DNA from: an uncultured Acetatifactor sp.
Lineage (GTDB): Bacteria > Bacillota > Clostridia > Lachnospirales > Lachnospiraceae
DNA: 64,000 bases
Assembly (NCBI GenBank): GCA_910585615.1
Contig: CAJUFO010000007.1
Location: 25,178 to 89,177 of the forward strand
Direction of reading: 5' to 3'
Part shown: positions 1 to 8,125 of the stretch, piece by piece
Layout of the letters: every line of letters starts with the position of its first letter
How positions within the stretch are numbered: position 1 is the stretch's first letter
Notes under the pieces: model-generated
Database searches by the model: none
What the model saw: the letters and a program-made list of their open reading frames with translations, nothing else
What the model was told of the DNA's origin: nothing
Position numbers and translations under genes: made by a program

Positions 1-1008
1 TTCGGCCCCAGGAAGGACGCGGCCATCCTGGAGGGCAGCAAGGCGTTCTCCAAGGATCTGATGAAGAAATACCACATCCCCACGGCGGCCTATGAGACTT
101 TCGACGATGCGAAAGAGGCGTCAGCGTATCTGGAGCATGCCTCCATGCCCATCGTCCTCAAGGCCGACGGGCTGGCCCTGGGAAAGGGCGTGCTGATCTG
201 CAATACCCTGGAGGAGGCAAAAGCGGGCGTAAAGGAGATTATGGAGGATAAGCATTTCGGCGAAGCGGGAAACCGGATGGTGGTGGAGGAATTCCTCACG
301 GGCAGGGAGGTGTCCGTGCTGGCTTTCGTGGACGGCAGGACGGTAAAGACCATGACCTCCGCCCAGGATCACAAGCGGGCCGGGGACGGGGACCAGGGGC
401 CCAATACCGGCGGCATGGGCTGCTTCTCGCCCAGTCCTTTCTATACGAAAGAGGTGGACGAATATTGCCGCAGATATATCTATCAGCCCACGGTGGATGC
501 CATGGCGGCAGAGGGCAGGGAGTTCAAGGGCGTCATCTTCTTCGGATTGATCCTGACCCCCCAGGGGCCCAAGGTGCTGGAGTACAATGCCAGGTTCGGC
601 GATCCCGAGACGCAGGTGGTGCTGTGCAGGATGAAGAACGACATCCTGGACGTGGTGGACGCGTGCATCGACGGCAAGCTGGATAAAATAGAGTTAGAGT
701 TCGAGGACAATGCGGCCGTGTGCGTGGTGCTGGCATCTGAGGGCTATCCGGTCTCCTATGAAAAAGGCTTTGAAATCACAGGCCTGGAGCGGTTCGACGG
801 GGAGAGCGGCTGCTATTGCTTCCATGCCGGGAGCAAGCTGGACGAGGCAGGCCGGATCGTCACGAACGGAGGGCGCGTGCTGGGGGTGACGGCCAAGGCG
901 GATACCCTGGCGCAGGCCCGCAGGAAGGCTTATGAGGCCACAGAATGGGTAAGCTTTGCCAATAAGTACATGCGGCATGACATCGGCAAGGCCATCGATG
1001 AGGCCTGA
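1..1008 (+). CDS. purD: Phosphoribosylamine-glycine ligase (GARS), 5' end missing
   Basis: Joins glycine to phosphoribosylamine using ATP, the second step of de novo purine synthesis in the cytoplasm. The frame is open from base 1 (reads FGPRKDAAILEGSKAFSKDL before the first internal Met), so the gene starts outside the window; 335 codons are present against about 425 in the family, so roughly the first 90 residues are missing. ATP-grasp hallmarks are visible: VLKADGLALGKGV, the QDHKRAGDGDQGPNTGGMG substrate loop and LEYNARFGDPETQ, which carries the metal-binding Glu and Asn. The Met at base 61 is internal, not a start. The end is intact and is followed by a separate zinc-ribbon gene 52 bp later. 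Confidence 0.95.
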   Translation, partial: FGPRKDAAILEGSKAFSKDLMKKYHIPTAAYETFDDAKEASAYLEHASMPIVLKADGLALGKGVLICNTLEEAKAGVKEIMEDKHFGEAGNRMVVEEFLTGREVSVLAFVDGRTVKTMTSAQDHKRAGDGDQGPNTGGMGCFSPSPFYTKEVDEYCRRYIYQPTVDAMAAEGREFKGVIFFGLILTPQGPKVLEYNARFGDPETQVVLCRMKNDILDVVDACIDGKLDKIELEFEDNAAVCVVLASEGYPVSYEKGFEITGLERFDGESGCYCFHAGSKLDEAGRIVTNGGRVLGVTAKADTLAQARRKAYEATEWVSFANKYMRHDIGKAIDEA

Positions 1009-1060
1009 GGGCAAGGCTACAGGGAAATAGAACGGATAGAAGGAATGGAGGTGTTTACAT

Positions 1061-1513
1061 ATGAGTGTTCTGGGAACGTTGGAGGCGTACAATATTCCGC
1101 GGGTATGTAAGGAATGCGGCGGTGTGATGGTGTTCAAGGGAGTAGGAGAGTACCACTGTGAGGACTGTGGAGCCGTGGATTATGACGACTATGGAAAGGT
1201 GAGGTGCTACATCGAGGAGAACAAAGGAGCTACAGCGGCTCAGATAGAGCAGGCAATAGGAGTGTCCCAGCGCACGGTGAGGCGTCTCTTGAAGGACGGC
1301 AGGATAGAGATAACGGAAGGGTCCAAGGTGTTCCTGCGCTGTGAGTTATGCGGCAAGCAGATTCGTTCCGGACAGTATTGCCCGGAATGCGAGATCAAGG
1401 TGCACCGGAACCTGGAAGAGAAGCAGAGGGAGATGCTGCATAAGGCGACCCAGGGCTTTGGATTGGAGCAGAAGTCCGAGGAGGGCCAGCGGAGATTCAC
1501 CAGAGACAATTAA
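1061..1513 (+). CDS. Zinc-ribbon / helix-turn-helix protein (YvyF-like)
   Basis: 150 residues with two zinc-ribbon cysteine sets, C16/C19 with C33/C36 and C94/C97 with C107/C110. They flank a helix-turn-helix segment at about 46-85 (TAAQIEQAIGVSQRTVRRLL). This layout resembles the YvyF / TIGR03826 flagellar-operon proteins of Firmicutes, but no flagellar gene lies nearby, so a general DNA- or RNA-binding regulator is equally possible. The ATG is preceded by GGAATGGAGG at a normal distance. It ends 20 bp before the SH3 protein gene and is probably cotranscribed with it. The family match is from memory; the binding target is unknown. Confidence 0.7.
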   Translation: MSVLGTLEAYNIPRVCKECGGVMVFKGVGEYHCEDCGAVDYDDYGKVRCYIEENKGATAAQIEQAIGVSQRTVRRLLKDGRIEITEGSKVFLRCELCGKQIRSGQYCPECEIKVHRNLEEKQREMLHKATQGFGLEQKSEEGQRRFTRDN

Positions 1514-1533
1514 ATGCAAGGAGAAGAAGACAC

Positions 1534-3105
1534 ATGAGAAGAGCAAACGAACTGAGAAGGAGACTGCTGGGAGGCGTTTTGGCGTTCGCTTTGGCTATCG
1601 GCATATTCGCGGCGGGATTCTGCGGGACTCCGCTGACAGGCCATGCCGCAGGGCAGGCAAAGGTGACGGCTTCAACTGGCGCCAAGATTCGGGAGAGCGC
1701 GGATACCGCCAGCACCATGGTGGGCGGCGCGGAGAAGGATAAGGTGCTCACCGTCCTGGGACAGACCCAGGGGGCGGACGGCTATACATGGTATCAGGTG
1801 CAGGTGAACGATACCACCACCGGCTATGTCCGTTCCGACCTGGTGGAGGTGTCGGGGGACATCCCTGCCGGCGGGACAGAGGGAGGCGAAGGAGAGGGCG
1901 GAGGCGAGAGCGCGCCGCCTGTGGAGGTGACCCAGGTGAACCCTGTCAGCGCCTCGGTGTCGGGAGAGGGAGTGGAAATCCGTGACACAGCTTCCCTGTC
2001 GGGACAGGTGCTGGGGACGGTGCCCGATGCCACGGCGATCACCGTGACAGGCTATGTGACGGATGCGGACAATGTCAATTGGTATCAGGTAAACTGTATC
2101 TTGGGCGAGACCCAGATAGACGGCTTCCTGCTGTCGGATAACTGCGCTTTGTCGGCCGATTTGACGCCTCTGGGGCAGGAGTCCCCGGAGACGCCGGAGG
2201 AGCCGGAGCCCACGGTTGCACCGGAACCAAATCCCTATGAGCTTGTAGAGAAGAACGGAAGATGGCTGATCGTGGACACTGTGAACGACCCCGGTAACGG
2301 CTATCCTGTGGATCAGCTCTTCGAGAACGTGGATAAGAACGCCCAGCTATACCGCGACAGTGAAGCAAAGGTGAAGGACCAGAAGATTGTCATCATCGTG
2401 CTGGTATTCCTGCTGGTGGCCGCGGTGGCAGGCATCGCTTTCCTTGTGTTCAAGATTCGCGATATGACGGACTCCGCGTACTTCAGCGAGGTGGAGAACG
2501 AGACATTGCGCAGAAAGAAGGCCTCCGGCGGTGAGGACGGCCAGGGGGGCCAGAGCAGGCAGAAACCGGCCATGCATACGGTCGGCCCTAAGGAGCAGCA
2601 GCCCAGAGCGGCGGGAGCCAGGCCGGCGGGAAGCGGCCAGCGTCCCGCTGGAGCGTCAGGCCAGAGGTCGGCGGCACCGGCAGGCCAGAGGTCAGCGGCG
2701 GACAGTGCCCAGGGTCAGCGCCCCGCCAGCCGCAGCAGTGCCCAGCGCCCGGTGCAGGGCGCGCGTCCGGCAGGCGCTCCACAGGGGCAGGGCGTACGCT
2801 CCGCAGGCGCCGTTCAGGGGACGCGCGCCGCGGGCACCCAGGGCTCACGCCCGGCGCCGACTGCCGGGCAGCGTATCGCCGGAGGAGATCAGCGCAGTGC
2901 GGGAAGCGGCCAGCGCCCGGCGGGCGTTCAGGGCCAGCGTCCTGTGGGGACCCAGGGAGCCAGGAGGCCGGAAGGGGCTTCCGGCAGGGCGCCCCAGGGA
3001 GCAAGACCGGGCCAGGCCAGCCAGAAAGCCCAGCCGAAGAACTTTATGGCGGATGACGATGAGTTTGAATTCGAATACCTGAATTATGACGGGGACGATG
3101 AATAG
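1534..3105 (+). CDS. Membrane-anchored bacterial SH3-domain protein with disordered tail
   Basis: 523 residues. A signal sequence (about 1-38, hydrophobic LAFALAIGIFAAGF) leads into two SH3b-type domains at about 40-105 and 133-200. Both have the pattern ...IR(E/D)(S/T)A... followed by WYQV. A single membrane helix lies at about 283-307 (IVIIVLVFLLVAAVAGIAFL). The last 190 residues are a low-complexity Gly/Gln/Arg/Pro/Ala tail built from variants of GQRPAG, ending in an acidic DDDEFEFEYLNYDGDDE. SH3b domains usually bind peptidoglycan, so the N-terminal half is predicted to lie outside the membrane and the tail inside. The start follows AAGGAGAAG. Function is inferred from domain type only. 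Confidence 0.75.
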   Translation: MRRANELRRRLLGGVLAFALAIGIFAAGFCGTPLTGHAAGQAKVTASTGAKIRESADTASTMVGGAEKDKVLTVLGQTQGADGYTWYQVQVNDTTTGYVRSDLVEVSGDIPAGGTEGGEGEGGGESAPPVEVTQVNPVSASVSGEGVEIRDTASLSGQVLGTVPDATAITVTGYVTDADNVNWYQVNCILGETQIDGFLLSDNCALSADLTPLGQESPETPEEPEPTVAPEPNPYELVEKNGRWLIVDTVNDPGNGYPVDQLFENVDKNAQLYRDSEAKVKDQKIVIIVLVFLLVAAVAGIAFLVFKIRDMTDSAYFSEVENETLRRKKASGGEDGQGGQSRQKPAMHTVGPKEQQPRAAGARPAGSGQRPAGASGQRSAAPAGQRSAADSAQGQRPASRSSAQRPVQGARPAGAPQGQGVRSAGAVQGTRAAGTQGSRPAPTAGQRIAGGDQRSAGSGQRPAGVQGQRPVGTQGARRPEGASGRAPQGARPGQASQKAQPKNFMADDDEFEFEYLNYDGDDE

Positions 3106-3125
3106 ACAGTGTTATAGAGGAATCT

Positions 3126-3163
3126 GGAACAGGGAATATTCCGAAAGGGTACTCCCTGTTTCC
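3126..3163 (+). terminator. Hairpin after the SH3-protein gene
   Basis: GGAACAGGGA pairs with TCCCTGTTTCC (one bulge) around an 18-base loop. There is no U-run directly after it, so it may be a weak terminator or only a 3'-end stabiliser. Confidence 0.4.
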
Positions 3164-3207
3164 GTGTGGGGGTTTCTAAAAAACCTCTAAAATTTCCTTT
3201 TCTTTGG

Positions 3208-3236
3208 TTGACAGCGCCCTGAGGCTGCTTTATGAT
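3208..3236 (+). promoter_or_regulatory. Sigma-A promoter of the gntR-clpC unit
   Basis: TTGACA, 17-base spacer, TATGAT. Transcription should begin near 3243. That excludes a translation start at 3204 and supports ATG 3282 for the GntR gene. Confidence 0.75.
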
Positions 3237-3281
3237 AAACGGAGAATTGGAGGAAAAGCATTTCGGCGTAAGGAGGCGTTC

Positions 3282-3650
3282 ATGATTATTGAAATCGATT
3301 TCAACAGTGAAGAAGCATTGTATCTGCAGCTGTGCAACCAGATTATCATGGGCATAGCCACCTCGCGTTTCAGAGAGGGGGATCCGCTGCCCAGCGTCCG
3401 TCAGCTGGCAGATTCCATTGGGATTAATATGCACACGGTGAACAAGGCCTATACTGTCTTGAAGCAGGAGGGATACGTGAAGGTGGACCGCAGGAGAGGC
3501 GCGGTGATTGCCATAGATGTGGACCGTGTGGAGACGCTTGAGGCACTGAAGAAGGAGCTGCAGGTGATTCTGGCGAAGGGAAGCTGCAAAAACATCTCAA
3601 AAGAAGAGATTCATGAACTGATTGAAGAGATTTATGAGGATTACGCGTAA
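3282..3650 (+). CDS. GntR-family regulator, YtrA subfamily
   Basis: 122 residues: a winged helix-turn-helix (YLQLCNQIIMGIATSRFREGDPLPSVRQLADSIGINMHTVNKAY) followed by a short C-terminal helical part. The large effector domain of other GntR proteins is missing, as expected of the YtrA group. I chose ATG 3282 because AAGGAGG sits 6 bases upstream and the promoter maps to 3208-3236; the longer frame from 3204 would begin before the transcript. It lies 47 bp before clpC with no terminator between, taking the place that ctsR has in Bacillus, so it may regulate clpC. YtrA members usually control neighbouring transporters, so that role is inference. Confidence 0.85.
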   Translation: MIIEIDFNSEEALYLQLCNQIIMGIATSRFREGDPLPSVRQLADSIGINMHTVNKAYTVLKQEGYVKVDRRRGAVIAIDVDRVETLEALKKELQVILAKGSCKNISKEEIHELIEEIYEDYA

Positions 3651-3697
3651 CAAAGAAAACAAAGAATTGTTCCAATTCTTGGGAAAAGAGGAAGGAT

Positions 3698-6139
3698 ATG
3701 GGATCACAGTTTACAGACAGGGCGCAGGAGGCGTTGGCTCACGCGTCCAAATTTGCCAGCCGTTTAAAACAGGGATATGTGGGGACAGAGCATATCCTGG
3801 CAGGTCTGCTGAAGGAAGAGAATGGTGTGGCTCATAAGGTCCTGACGGACAACAATGTGGAGCTGCAGCAGGTCCTGGATATGATCAGGGAGCTGATCGC
3901 CTTTGACGGCGGCGTAGGATTGAAAGAGCGGGGCGGCTATTCCCCCAGGGCCAGGAAAATCCTGGAGGAGGCTCACAGGCAGGCGGAGCGGTTCGGCCAG
4001 AAAGAGACCGGCACGGAGCATCTGCTGCTGGCCATCATCCGGGAGGGCGAGAACGTGGCGGTACGGCTCCTGAACACCATCGGGGCCAATATCCAGAAGC
4101 TGTACGCGGATACGCTGATCGCCATGGGACAGGACGGCAATCTCTATAAGGAAGATTTGGGCAGGCGCATGTCCGGCAGGGGCCGCCCCTCCACCCTGGA
4201 CCAGTACAGCAGGGACCTCACGGACCTGGCCAGGGAGGGGATGCTGGATCCCGTCATCGGCAGGGAGGAGGAAATCCGCCGGCTGATCCAGATTCTGAGC
4301 CGCCGCAGCAAGAACAATCCCTGCCTGATCGGAGAGCCGGGCGTGGGCAAGACAGCCGTGGTGGAGGGCCTGGCCCAGCGCATCGTGGAGGGGAAAGTTC
4401 CCGCCACCGTCCGGGGCAAGCGGCTTTTGACCCTGGACCTCTCCGGCATGGTAGCGGGGAGCAAGTACCGGGGCGAATTCGAGGAGCGCATCAAGCGGGT
4501 CATCCGGGAGGTGATTGAAGACGGGAATGTCATCCTGTTCATGGACGAATTGCACACCCTGATCGGCGCCGGTGGCGCGGAAGGGGCAATCGACGCCTCC
4601 AATATCCTCAAGCCCTCCTTGGCCAGAGGCGAGCTGCAGATGATTGGAGCCACCACCATCGTGGAGTACCGGAAATATATCGAGAAGGACGCCGCCTTGG
4701 AGAGGCGGTTCCAGCCGGTGAACGTGGAGGAGCCCACGGAGGAGGAGGCCATCCGCATCCTGGAGGGCATCAAGGGAAAATACGAGGAGCACCACAAGGT
4801 GACGATTACGCCGGAGGCCGTGAACGCGGCGGTACGGCTTTCCAACCGTTATATCAACGACAGGAACCTGCCGGACAAGGCCATCGACCTGATAGATGAG
4901 GCCGCGGCCAGCGCCAGGCTGAAGTCCGTGGACATGCCGGATAAGCAGAAGGACCTTCTGGAGGAAATCCGCAAGATGGACCAGCAGATTGAGCGCTCCA
5001 TCCGCATGGAGGCCTTCTCCCAGGCGGTGGAGATTAAGAGCAAGCAGGATGAAATGGTCAAGAAGTTCCAGCGGGCCAAGAAGCGCATGGAGAGCCAGGA
5101 TGGCAATAAGAAATATGCCATCGGCGAGGACGAGATTGCGGAAGTGGTGGCCATGTGGACCAAGATTCCGGTGCAGAAGCTGGCCCAGAAGGAGAGCGAC
5201 AGGCTATTGAAGCTGGAGAGCATCCTCCACAGGCGGGTCATCGGCCAGGAGGAGGCGGTGGTGGCCGTGGCCAGGGCCATGCGCAGAGGCCGCGTAGGCT
5301 TGAAGGATCCCAAGCGCCCCATCGGCTCCTTCCTGTTCCTGGGCCCCACCGGCGTGGGCAAGACAGAGCTGTCCAAGGCCCTGGCGGAGGCCATGTTCGG
5401 CACCGAGGAGGCGATCATCCGCGTGGACATGTCCGAGTATATGGAGGGGCATTCCGTGTCCAAGATGATAGGCTCCCCGCCGGGCTACGTGGGCTTTGAC
5501 GAGGGCGGGCAGCTCTCCGAGAAGGTCAGGCGCAACCCCTATTCCGTGGTGCTCTTCGACGAGATCGAGAAGGCCCACCCGGACGTGTTCAACATCCTGC
5601 TGCAGATTCTGGACGACGGCCATATCACGGATTCCAAGGGCAGGAAGGTGAGCTTCAAGAACACCGTGCTGATCATGACCTCCAACGCAGGGGCCCAGCG
5701 GATCGTGGATCCCAAGAACCTGGGCTTCGCCGCCGTCAGCGACGCGAAGCGGGACTATGAGCGCATGAAGTCCGGAGTCATGGAAGAGGTGAAGCGCAGC
5801 TTCAAGCCGGAGTTCATCAACAGGATAGACGACATCATTGTCTTCCATCAGCTGAACCAGGAGAACATGAAGGACATCGTCGGGCTGCTCTCCGCGAACC
5901 TCCATGACCGCTGCCTGGCCCAGATGGATATCAGGCTGACATTGACGAGCGCCTTGAAGGAGCATCTGGTGGAGAAGTATTCCGATGCCAAGATGGGCGC
6001 CAGGCCTTTGAAGCGGGCCATCCAGTCCGTGGTGGAGGACGCACTGGCGGAGGAGATTCTCCTAAAGCGGGTGCAGCCGGGAGACGCGGTGTCCGCAGGC
6101 TTCAAGAACGGGAAGGTCTGCTTTACAGTTAAGGCGTAA
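3698..6139 (+). CDS. clpC: ATP-dependent Clp protease ATP-binding subunit ClpC
   Basis: 813-residue Hsp100 unfoldase that feeds proteins to the ClpP peptidase. Domain order is standard: N-terminal Clp repeats (FTDRAQEALAHASKFA), first AAA+ module with Walker A GEPGVGKT near residue 211, a short middle (M/UVR-like) coiled domain (QDEMVKKFQRAKKRMESQDG), and a second AAA+ module with Walker A GPTGVGKT near 549. Walker B (DELHT, DEIEKAH) and the GSPPGYVG pore motif are present. In Bacillus this gene follows ctsR-mcsA-mcsB; none of these is visible here, and the upstream partner is a GntR regulator, so protein quality control may be regulated differently. The ATG is preceded by GAGGAAGGA. Confidence 0.97.
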   Translation: MGSQFTDRAQEALAHASKFASRLKQGYVGTEHILAGLLKEENGVAHKVLTDNNVELQQVLDMIRELIAFDGGVGLKERGGYSPRARKILEEAHRQAERFGQKETGTEHLLLAIIREGENVAVRLLNTIGANIQKLYADTLIAMGQDGNLYKEDLGRRMSGRGRPSTLDQYSRDLTDLAREGMLDPVIGREEEIRRLIQILSRRSKNNPCLIGEPGVGKTAVVEGLAQRIVEGKVPATVRGKRLLTLDLSGMVAGSKYRGEFEERIKRVIREVIEDGNVILFMDELHTLIGAGGAEGAIDASNILKPSLARGELQMIGATTIVEYRKYIEKDAALERRFQPVNVEEPTEEEAIRILEGIKGKYEEHHKVTITPEAVNAAVRLSNRYINDRNLPDKAIDLIDEAAASARLKSVDMPDKQKDLLEEIRKMDQQIERSIRMEAFSQAVEIKSKQDEMVKKFQRAKKRMESQDGNKKYAIGEDEIAEVVAMWTKIPVQKLAQKESDRLLKLESILHRRVIGQEEAVVAVARAMRRGRVGLKDPKRPIGSFLFLGPTGVGKTELSKALAEAMFGTEEAIIRVDMSEYMEGHSVSKMIGSPPGYVGFDEGGQLSEKVRRNPYSVVLFDEIEKAHPDVFNILLQILDDGHITDSKGRKVSFKNTVLIMTSNAGAQRIVDPKNLGFAAVSDAKRDYERMKSGVMEEVKRSFKPEFINRIDDIIVFHQLNQENMKDIVGLLSANLHDRCLAQMDIRLTLTSALKEHLVEKYSDAKMGARPLKRAIQSVVEDALAEEILLKRVQPGDAVSAGFKNGKVCFTVKA

Positions 6140-6155
6140 AAATTTCTGAAAAATC

Positions 6156-6187
6156 TTGTAGAAAAAGACCGCGGATTATATTATACT
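6156..6187 (+). promoter_or_regulatory. Possible promoter between clpC and the next gene
   Basis: TTGTAG followed by overlapping -10-like boxes (TATATT at 6177, TATACT at 6182). Spacing is 15 or 20 bases rather than 17, so this is a weak call. A small hairpin (GCTCCC/GGGAGC) lies in the resulting leader at about 6209-6225. Confidence 0.3.
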
Positions 6188-6267
6188 AAGAATAGGAAGC
6201 TGTTCGCGGCTCCCCGGCGGGAGCGTGAACCGAGACAGAATACGATAAAATGCAGGAGGGTTTAGAC

Positions 6268-6681
6268 ATGGCAGTGGTGGAGGAGTTGATTCGCAGCGAA
6301 TCGGACGGCGCTATCAGTTTCGGCAATCATAAACTGGAGAAGAAGGCCAAGGTGGAGGACTATCAGCATGCGGGGGATTTGCTGAAGGTGAAGACTTACA
6401 GGGAGATTACCAAGCTGGAGAAGAACGGCTCCTTCCTCTATGAATCCGTGCCGGGCACGAGCGTCCTGGAATTCACGGAAAAGCCGGACGGCGTGGAATT
6501 CGTGGTAGAGGGGGACGAGGACGCCCAGATTACAGTAGGTCTGTCGGACGATACTGCCTATGAGGTCTTCGTAGGCGGAGAGAGCATCGGGGCCATCAAG
6601 ACGCATTTCGGCGGCAAGCTGTCCTTAAGCGTGGAGCTGGAGACGGCTGGCGAGGTTCCCGTGAAGATCGTGCAGATTTAA
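6268..6681 (+). CDS. Small conserved protein of the clpC-radA interval
   Basis: 137 residues, no signal peptide, no membrane helix, mostly alternating charged and hydrophobic beta-strand-like segments, many Glu and Val. ATG 6268 is preferred because the GCAGGAGGG ribosome binding site overlaps the earlier ATG at 6250. I recall similar proteins between clpC and radA in other Lachnospiraceae that databases label endosialidase; nothing here shows a catalytic site, so that label should not be trusted. It ends 15 bp before radA and is probably cotranscribed with it. Confidence 0.7.
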   Translation: MAVVEELIRSESDGAISFGNHKLEKKAKVEDYQHAGDLLKVKTYREITKLEKNGSFLYESVPGTSVLEFTEKPDGVEFVVEGDEDAQITVGLSDDTAYEVFVGGESIGAIKTHFGGKLSLSVELETAGEVPVKIVQI

Positions 6682-6696
6682 GGGCGCGGAAGGGAT

Positions 6697-8073
6697 ATGG
6701 CAAAGGCGAAGACATCCAATGTTTTTTTCTGCAGCAGCTGCGGGTACGAATCCGCCAAATGGATGGGACAGTGCCCCGGCTGCAGGGAATGGAATACTTT
6801 TGTGGAGGGGCCCGTCGGCAGGGCTCCCCATGGGGGCGGCTTCGGCGCGTCTGCCGACAGGCTGCGCAGGGCCGCCCCCACTGTATTGTCCCAGGTCACT
6901 GTCCGGGAGGAGGACAGGCTGGTCACCGGCATCGGAGAGCTGGACAGGGTCCTGGGGGGCGGCATCGTGCAGGGGTCGCTGACGCTGGTGGGAGGAGACC
7001 CGGGAATCGGGAAATCCACCCTTCTCCTGCAGGTCTGCCGCAACCTGTCCAGGCAGGGCAGGACGGTGCTCTACATATCGGGGGAGGAATCCCTGGTCCA
7101 GATCAAGATGCGGGCGGACAGGATCGGGGAGTTCTCCGAGAAGATGCTGCTGCTGTGCGAGACGAACCTGGCGGACATAGCGGAGATTATCCGCTCCGAC
7201 CCGCCGGAGGCTGTGGTCATCGATTCCATCCAGACCATGTACAATGAGAACGTGTCCGCCGCGCCGGGCGCAGTGTCCCAGGTAAGGGAATCCACGGCCG
7301 TCCTGCTGCAGCTTGCCAAGGGCCTGGGGGTGTCGGTGCTCATCGTGGGCCATGTGACCAAGGAGGGCACGGTGGCGGGTCCCAGGGTGCTGGAGCACAT
7401 GGTGGACGCGGTGCTGTACTTCGAGGGGGACGGACATGCCTCCTACCGCATCCTGCGGGGGGTGAAGAACCGCTTCGGCTCCACCAACGAGATCGGTGTC
7501 TTTGAGATGCGCCAGGCGGGGCTGTCGGAGGTGCCCAACGCCTCGGAATATATGCTGAACGGCAGGCCGGAGAATGCCAGCGGTTCCGTGGTGGCGGCCA
7601 CCTGCGAGGGCACCAGGCCGCTTCTGGTGGAGATTCAGGCGCTGGTGTGCCACAGCAATTTCGGCATTCCCCGCAGGCAGACCACGGGGACGGACTTCAA
7701 CAGGGTGAACCTTCTGATGGCAGTGCTGGAGAAGCGCTCCGGCGTGCAGCTCGCCCCCTGCGACGCCTATGTGAACATCACCGGCGGCTTGAAGGTGCTG
7801 GAGCCGGCCATGGACTTAGGAATCGTGATAGCCATCCTGTCAAGCTTCCACAACAGGGTCCTCAGCCCGAAGCTGGTGGCCTTCGGCGAGGTGGGCCTAA
7901 GCGGCGAGGTCAGAGGGGTGAGCATGGCGAAACAGCGGGTGGCGGAGGCTGAGAAGCTGGGCTTCGAGATCTGCCTCCTGCCCGCCGTGTGCGCGGAGGA
8001 ATGCGGCCGGGGCGGCGGAATGAAGATCATAGGGGTGAAGACTGTACAGGACGTGATAGACAGGCTTTTTTGA
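6697..8073 (+). CDS. radA: DNA repair ATPase RadA (Sms)
   Basis: 458 residues, normal length. An N-terminal C4 zinc finger (CSSCGYESAKWMGQCPGC) is followed by a RecA-like ATPase with Walker A GGDPGIGKST near residues 99-108, the RadA-specific KNRFG motif near 256-260, and a C-terminal Lon-protease-like domain (VNLLMAVLEKRSG...DLGIVIAILSSF). RadA acts as a branch-migration helicase in recombination. The gene starts 15 bp after the preceding small gene and ends in a clear hairpin terminator. Confidence 0.97.
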   Translation: MAKAKTSNVFFCSSCGYESAKWMGQCPGCREWNTFVEGPVGRAPHGGGFGASADRLRRAAPTVLSQVTVREEDRLVTGIGELDRVLGGGIVQGSLTLVGGDPGIGKSTLLLQVCRNLSRQGRTVLYISGEESLVQIKMRADRIGEFSEKMLLLCETNLADIAEIIRSDPPEAVVIDSIQTMYNENVSAAPGAVSQVRESTAVLLQLAKGLGVSVLIVGHVTKEGTVAGPRVLEHMVDAVLYFEGDGHASYRILRGVKNRFGSTNEIGVFEMRQAGLSEVPNASEYMLNGRPENASGSVVAATCEGTRPLLVEIQALVCHSNFGIPRRQTTGTDFNRVNLLMAVLEKRSGVQLAPCDAYVNITGGLKVLEPAMDLGIVIAILSSFHNRVLSPKLVAFGEVGLSGEVRGVSMAKQRVAEAEKLGFEICLLPAVCAEECGRGGGMKIIGVKTVQDVIDRLF

Positions 8074-8098
8074 AGGCTTCCCCGGGAAGCCTTCTTTC
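8072..8098 (+). terminator. Intrinsic terminator after radA
   Basis: Perfect inverted repeat GAAGGCTTCC...GGAAGCCTTC with a 3-base loop, overlapping the radA stop codon and followed by a short TTTC run. Confidence 0.75.
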
Positions 8099-8125
8099 AT
8101 ATACGGATTTATGAGGGGATACAGG